NCBI GenBank assembly: GCA_000499405.2
Contig: HG738138.1
Coordinates: 7,500,888 to 7,564,887, forward strand
Length of the DNA: 64,000 nt
Source: Onchocerca volvulus
Lineage: Eukaryota; Nematoda; Chromadorea; Rhabditida; Onchocercidae
Direction: 5' to 3'
Shown here: piece by piece, positions 63,286 through 64,000 of the stretch
How the letters are laid out: each line of letters starts with the position of its first letter
Position numbering within the stretch: position 1 is the first letter of the stretch
Made by a program: the position numbers and the translations under genes
Notes under the pieces: generated by a model
Database searches by the model: none
Told to the model about the DNA's origin: nothing
What the model saw: the letters and a program-made list of their open reading frames with translations, nothing else

Positions 63286-64000
63286 GTATGTTTTCAGAAT
63301 TAATAACTTCAATAGCCTTAAACTCTGTAAAGTTGAGGCTTGGAATTATAATTTGGGCACCTTTGCTCTTATTAGCCTGTTTGAATTGATCTGTGCTATT
63401 CCACACTTTTCAGTCTATCTTCTTCATCAGATGTCCTATCTGCTGCTTTGAATATAAAATGAAAAAAAATTTTGATTAGAAATGATTTTTGGAGCTTACA
63501 TCTCGGCTTATCGAAATATAAAAAATTAAGTTACATAACCTCTAATTTTATGTTTACAAGAATTTATATCTTCTGTTAATTGTTGTGAGACGAAGAAATA
63601 CTTGTTTTTCATTTTCATATTTTAGTATATTTTGTTTGCAATCATTTTATGAGATGGATTTATATCTAGATCAAAAAATAAAGGGCACATGAACAATGAG
63701 AACAAAAGCATGTTGTATGCTGTTTCTGATTTGTGTGTGTTGTATGTGTGTGATTTCTGGCTTTATGTTAGTTTAAAAAAAGTATTTGAAGTGCTAAGTC
63801 TTGTTTCATATTTCAATATGCTGATGTTAGTCAAGTTTTCTCTTTACAGCATTAGTAAGAAAAAGCAACTAATTAACTAAAAGAAACAATATACTCAAGA
63901 TATCATTTCGAAGGTTCGAAATTTTGTTAGTTTTCTTTGTAGCAGGAATGAAACATCGCGCTTAATATTTTAAAAATGCTCAGATTGCCAATTGATTATC
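63286..64000. other. Probable intron of the CNOT11 gene to the window end
   Basis: Starts with the GTATGT donor after the last identified exon. The remaining roughly 100 residues of the CNOT11 C-terminus (EFIHLYI-type helices) are not encoded here in any frame I can read, so they should follow beyond 64000. Confidence 0.5.

Overview
This is an AT-rich eukaryotic window with many-exon genes, TTTCAG-type 3' splice sites, introns mostly of about 100-600 bp, and several genes whose closest known layout is in nematodes. A nog-1 gene is followed directly by an rrp-8 gene, a pair also adjacent in C. elegans (T07A9.9/T07A9.8, from memory). Together with an RBM15/GRLD-1-type gene, an NK-2 homeobox gene, a ShKT exon and an Ig-EGF membrane protein, this points to a nematode. 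The base composition and intron sizes suit a filarial-type (clade III) worm; the genus is an inference I cannot confirm.

Layout. 0.4-2.85 kb: exons of an unrecognised minus-strand gene. 2.9-8.7 kb: non-coding sequence with microsatellites. 8.7-21.4 kb (minus): a 13-exon gene that I could join in phase throughout. It gives about 753 residues: an N-terminal membrane anchor, a long Ser/Thr/Asn-rich basic middle with an SxIP-type motif, and a C-terminal coiled coil. A second ATG exon at 11.3 kb joins in phase to the last four exons, giving a 128-residue form without the anchor. 27.1-35.0 kb (plus): a neuregulin-like Ig-EGF-transmembrane protein. The intron that splits its EGF domain holds a degenerate Gag-only LTR retroelement in antisense (30.1-33.0 kb).

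37.5-44.3 kb (plus): nog-1 and rrp-8, two ribosome-biogenesis genes in a conserved tandem. 47.3-48.8 kb (plus): NK-2 class homeobox gene. 50.4-53.2 kb (plus): RBM15/GRLD-1-type gene with three RRMs and a SPOC domain, including a probable GC-AG intron. 54.4-56.2 kb (plus): coding-like exons of an unrecognised gene, with a strong inverted repeat in one intron. 57.1 kb (minus): one exon with half a ShKT domain. 60.6 kb to the end (plus): CNOT11 (NTL-11), open at both ends.

Nothing bacterial, phage or CRISPR-like was seen, and no complete tRNA or rRNA gene. All exon joins were made by hand from splice consensus, phase and domain continuity; transcripts would settle them. Coordinates of exons in the well-supported genes were checked by codon arithmetic.
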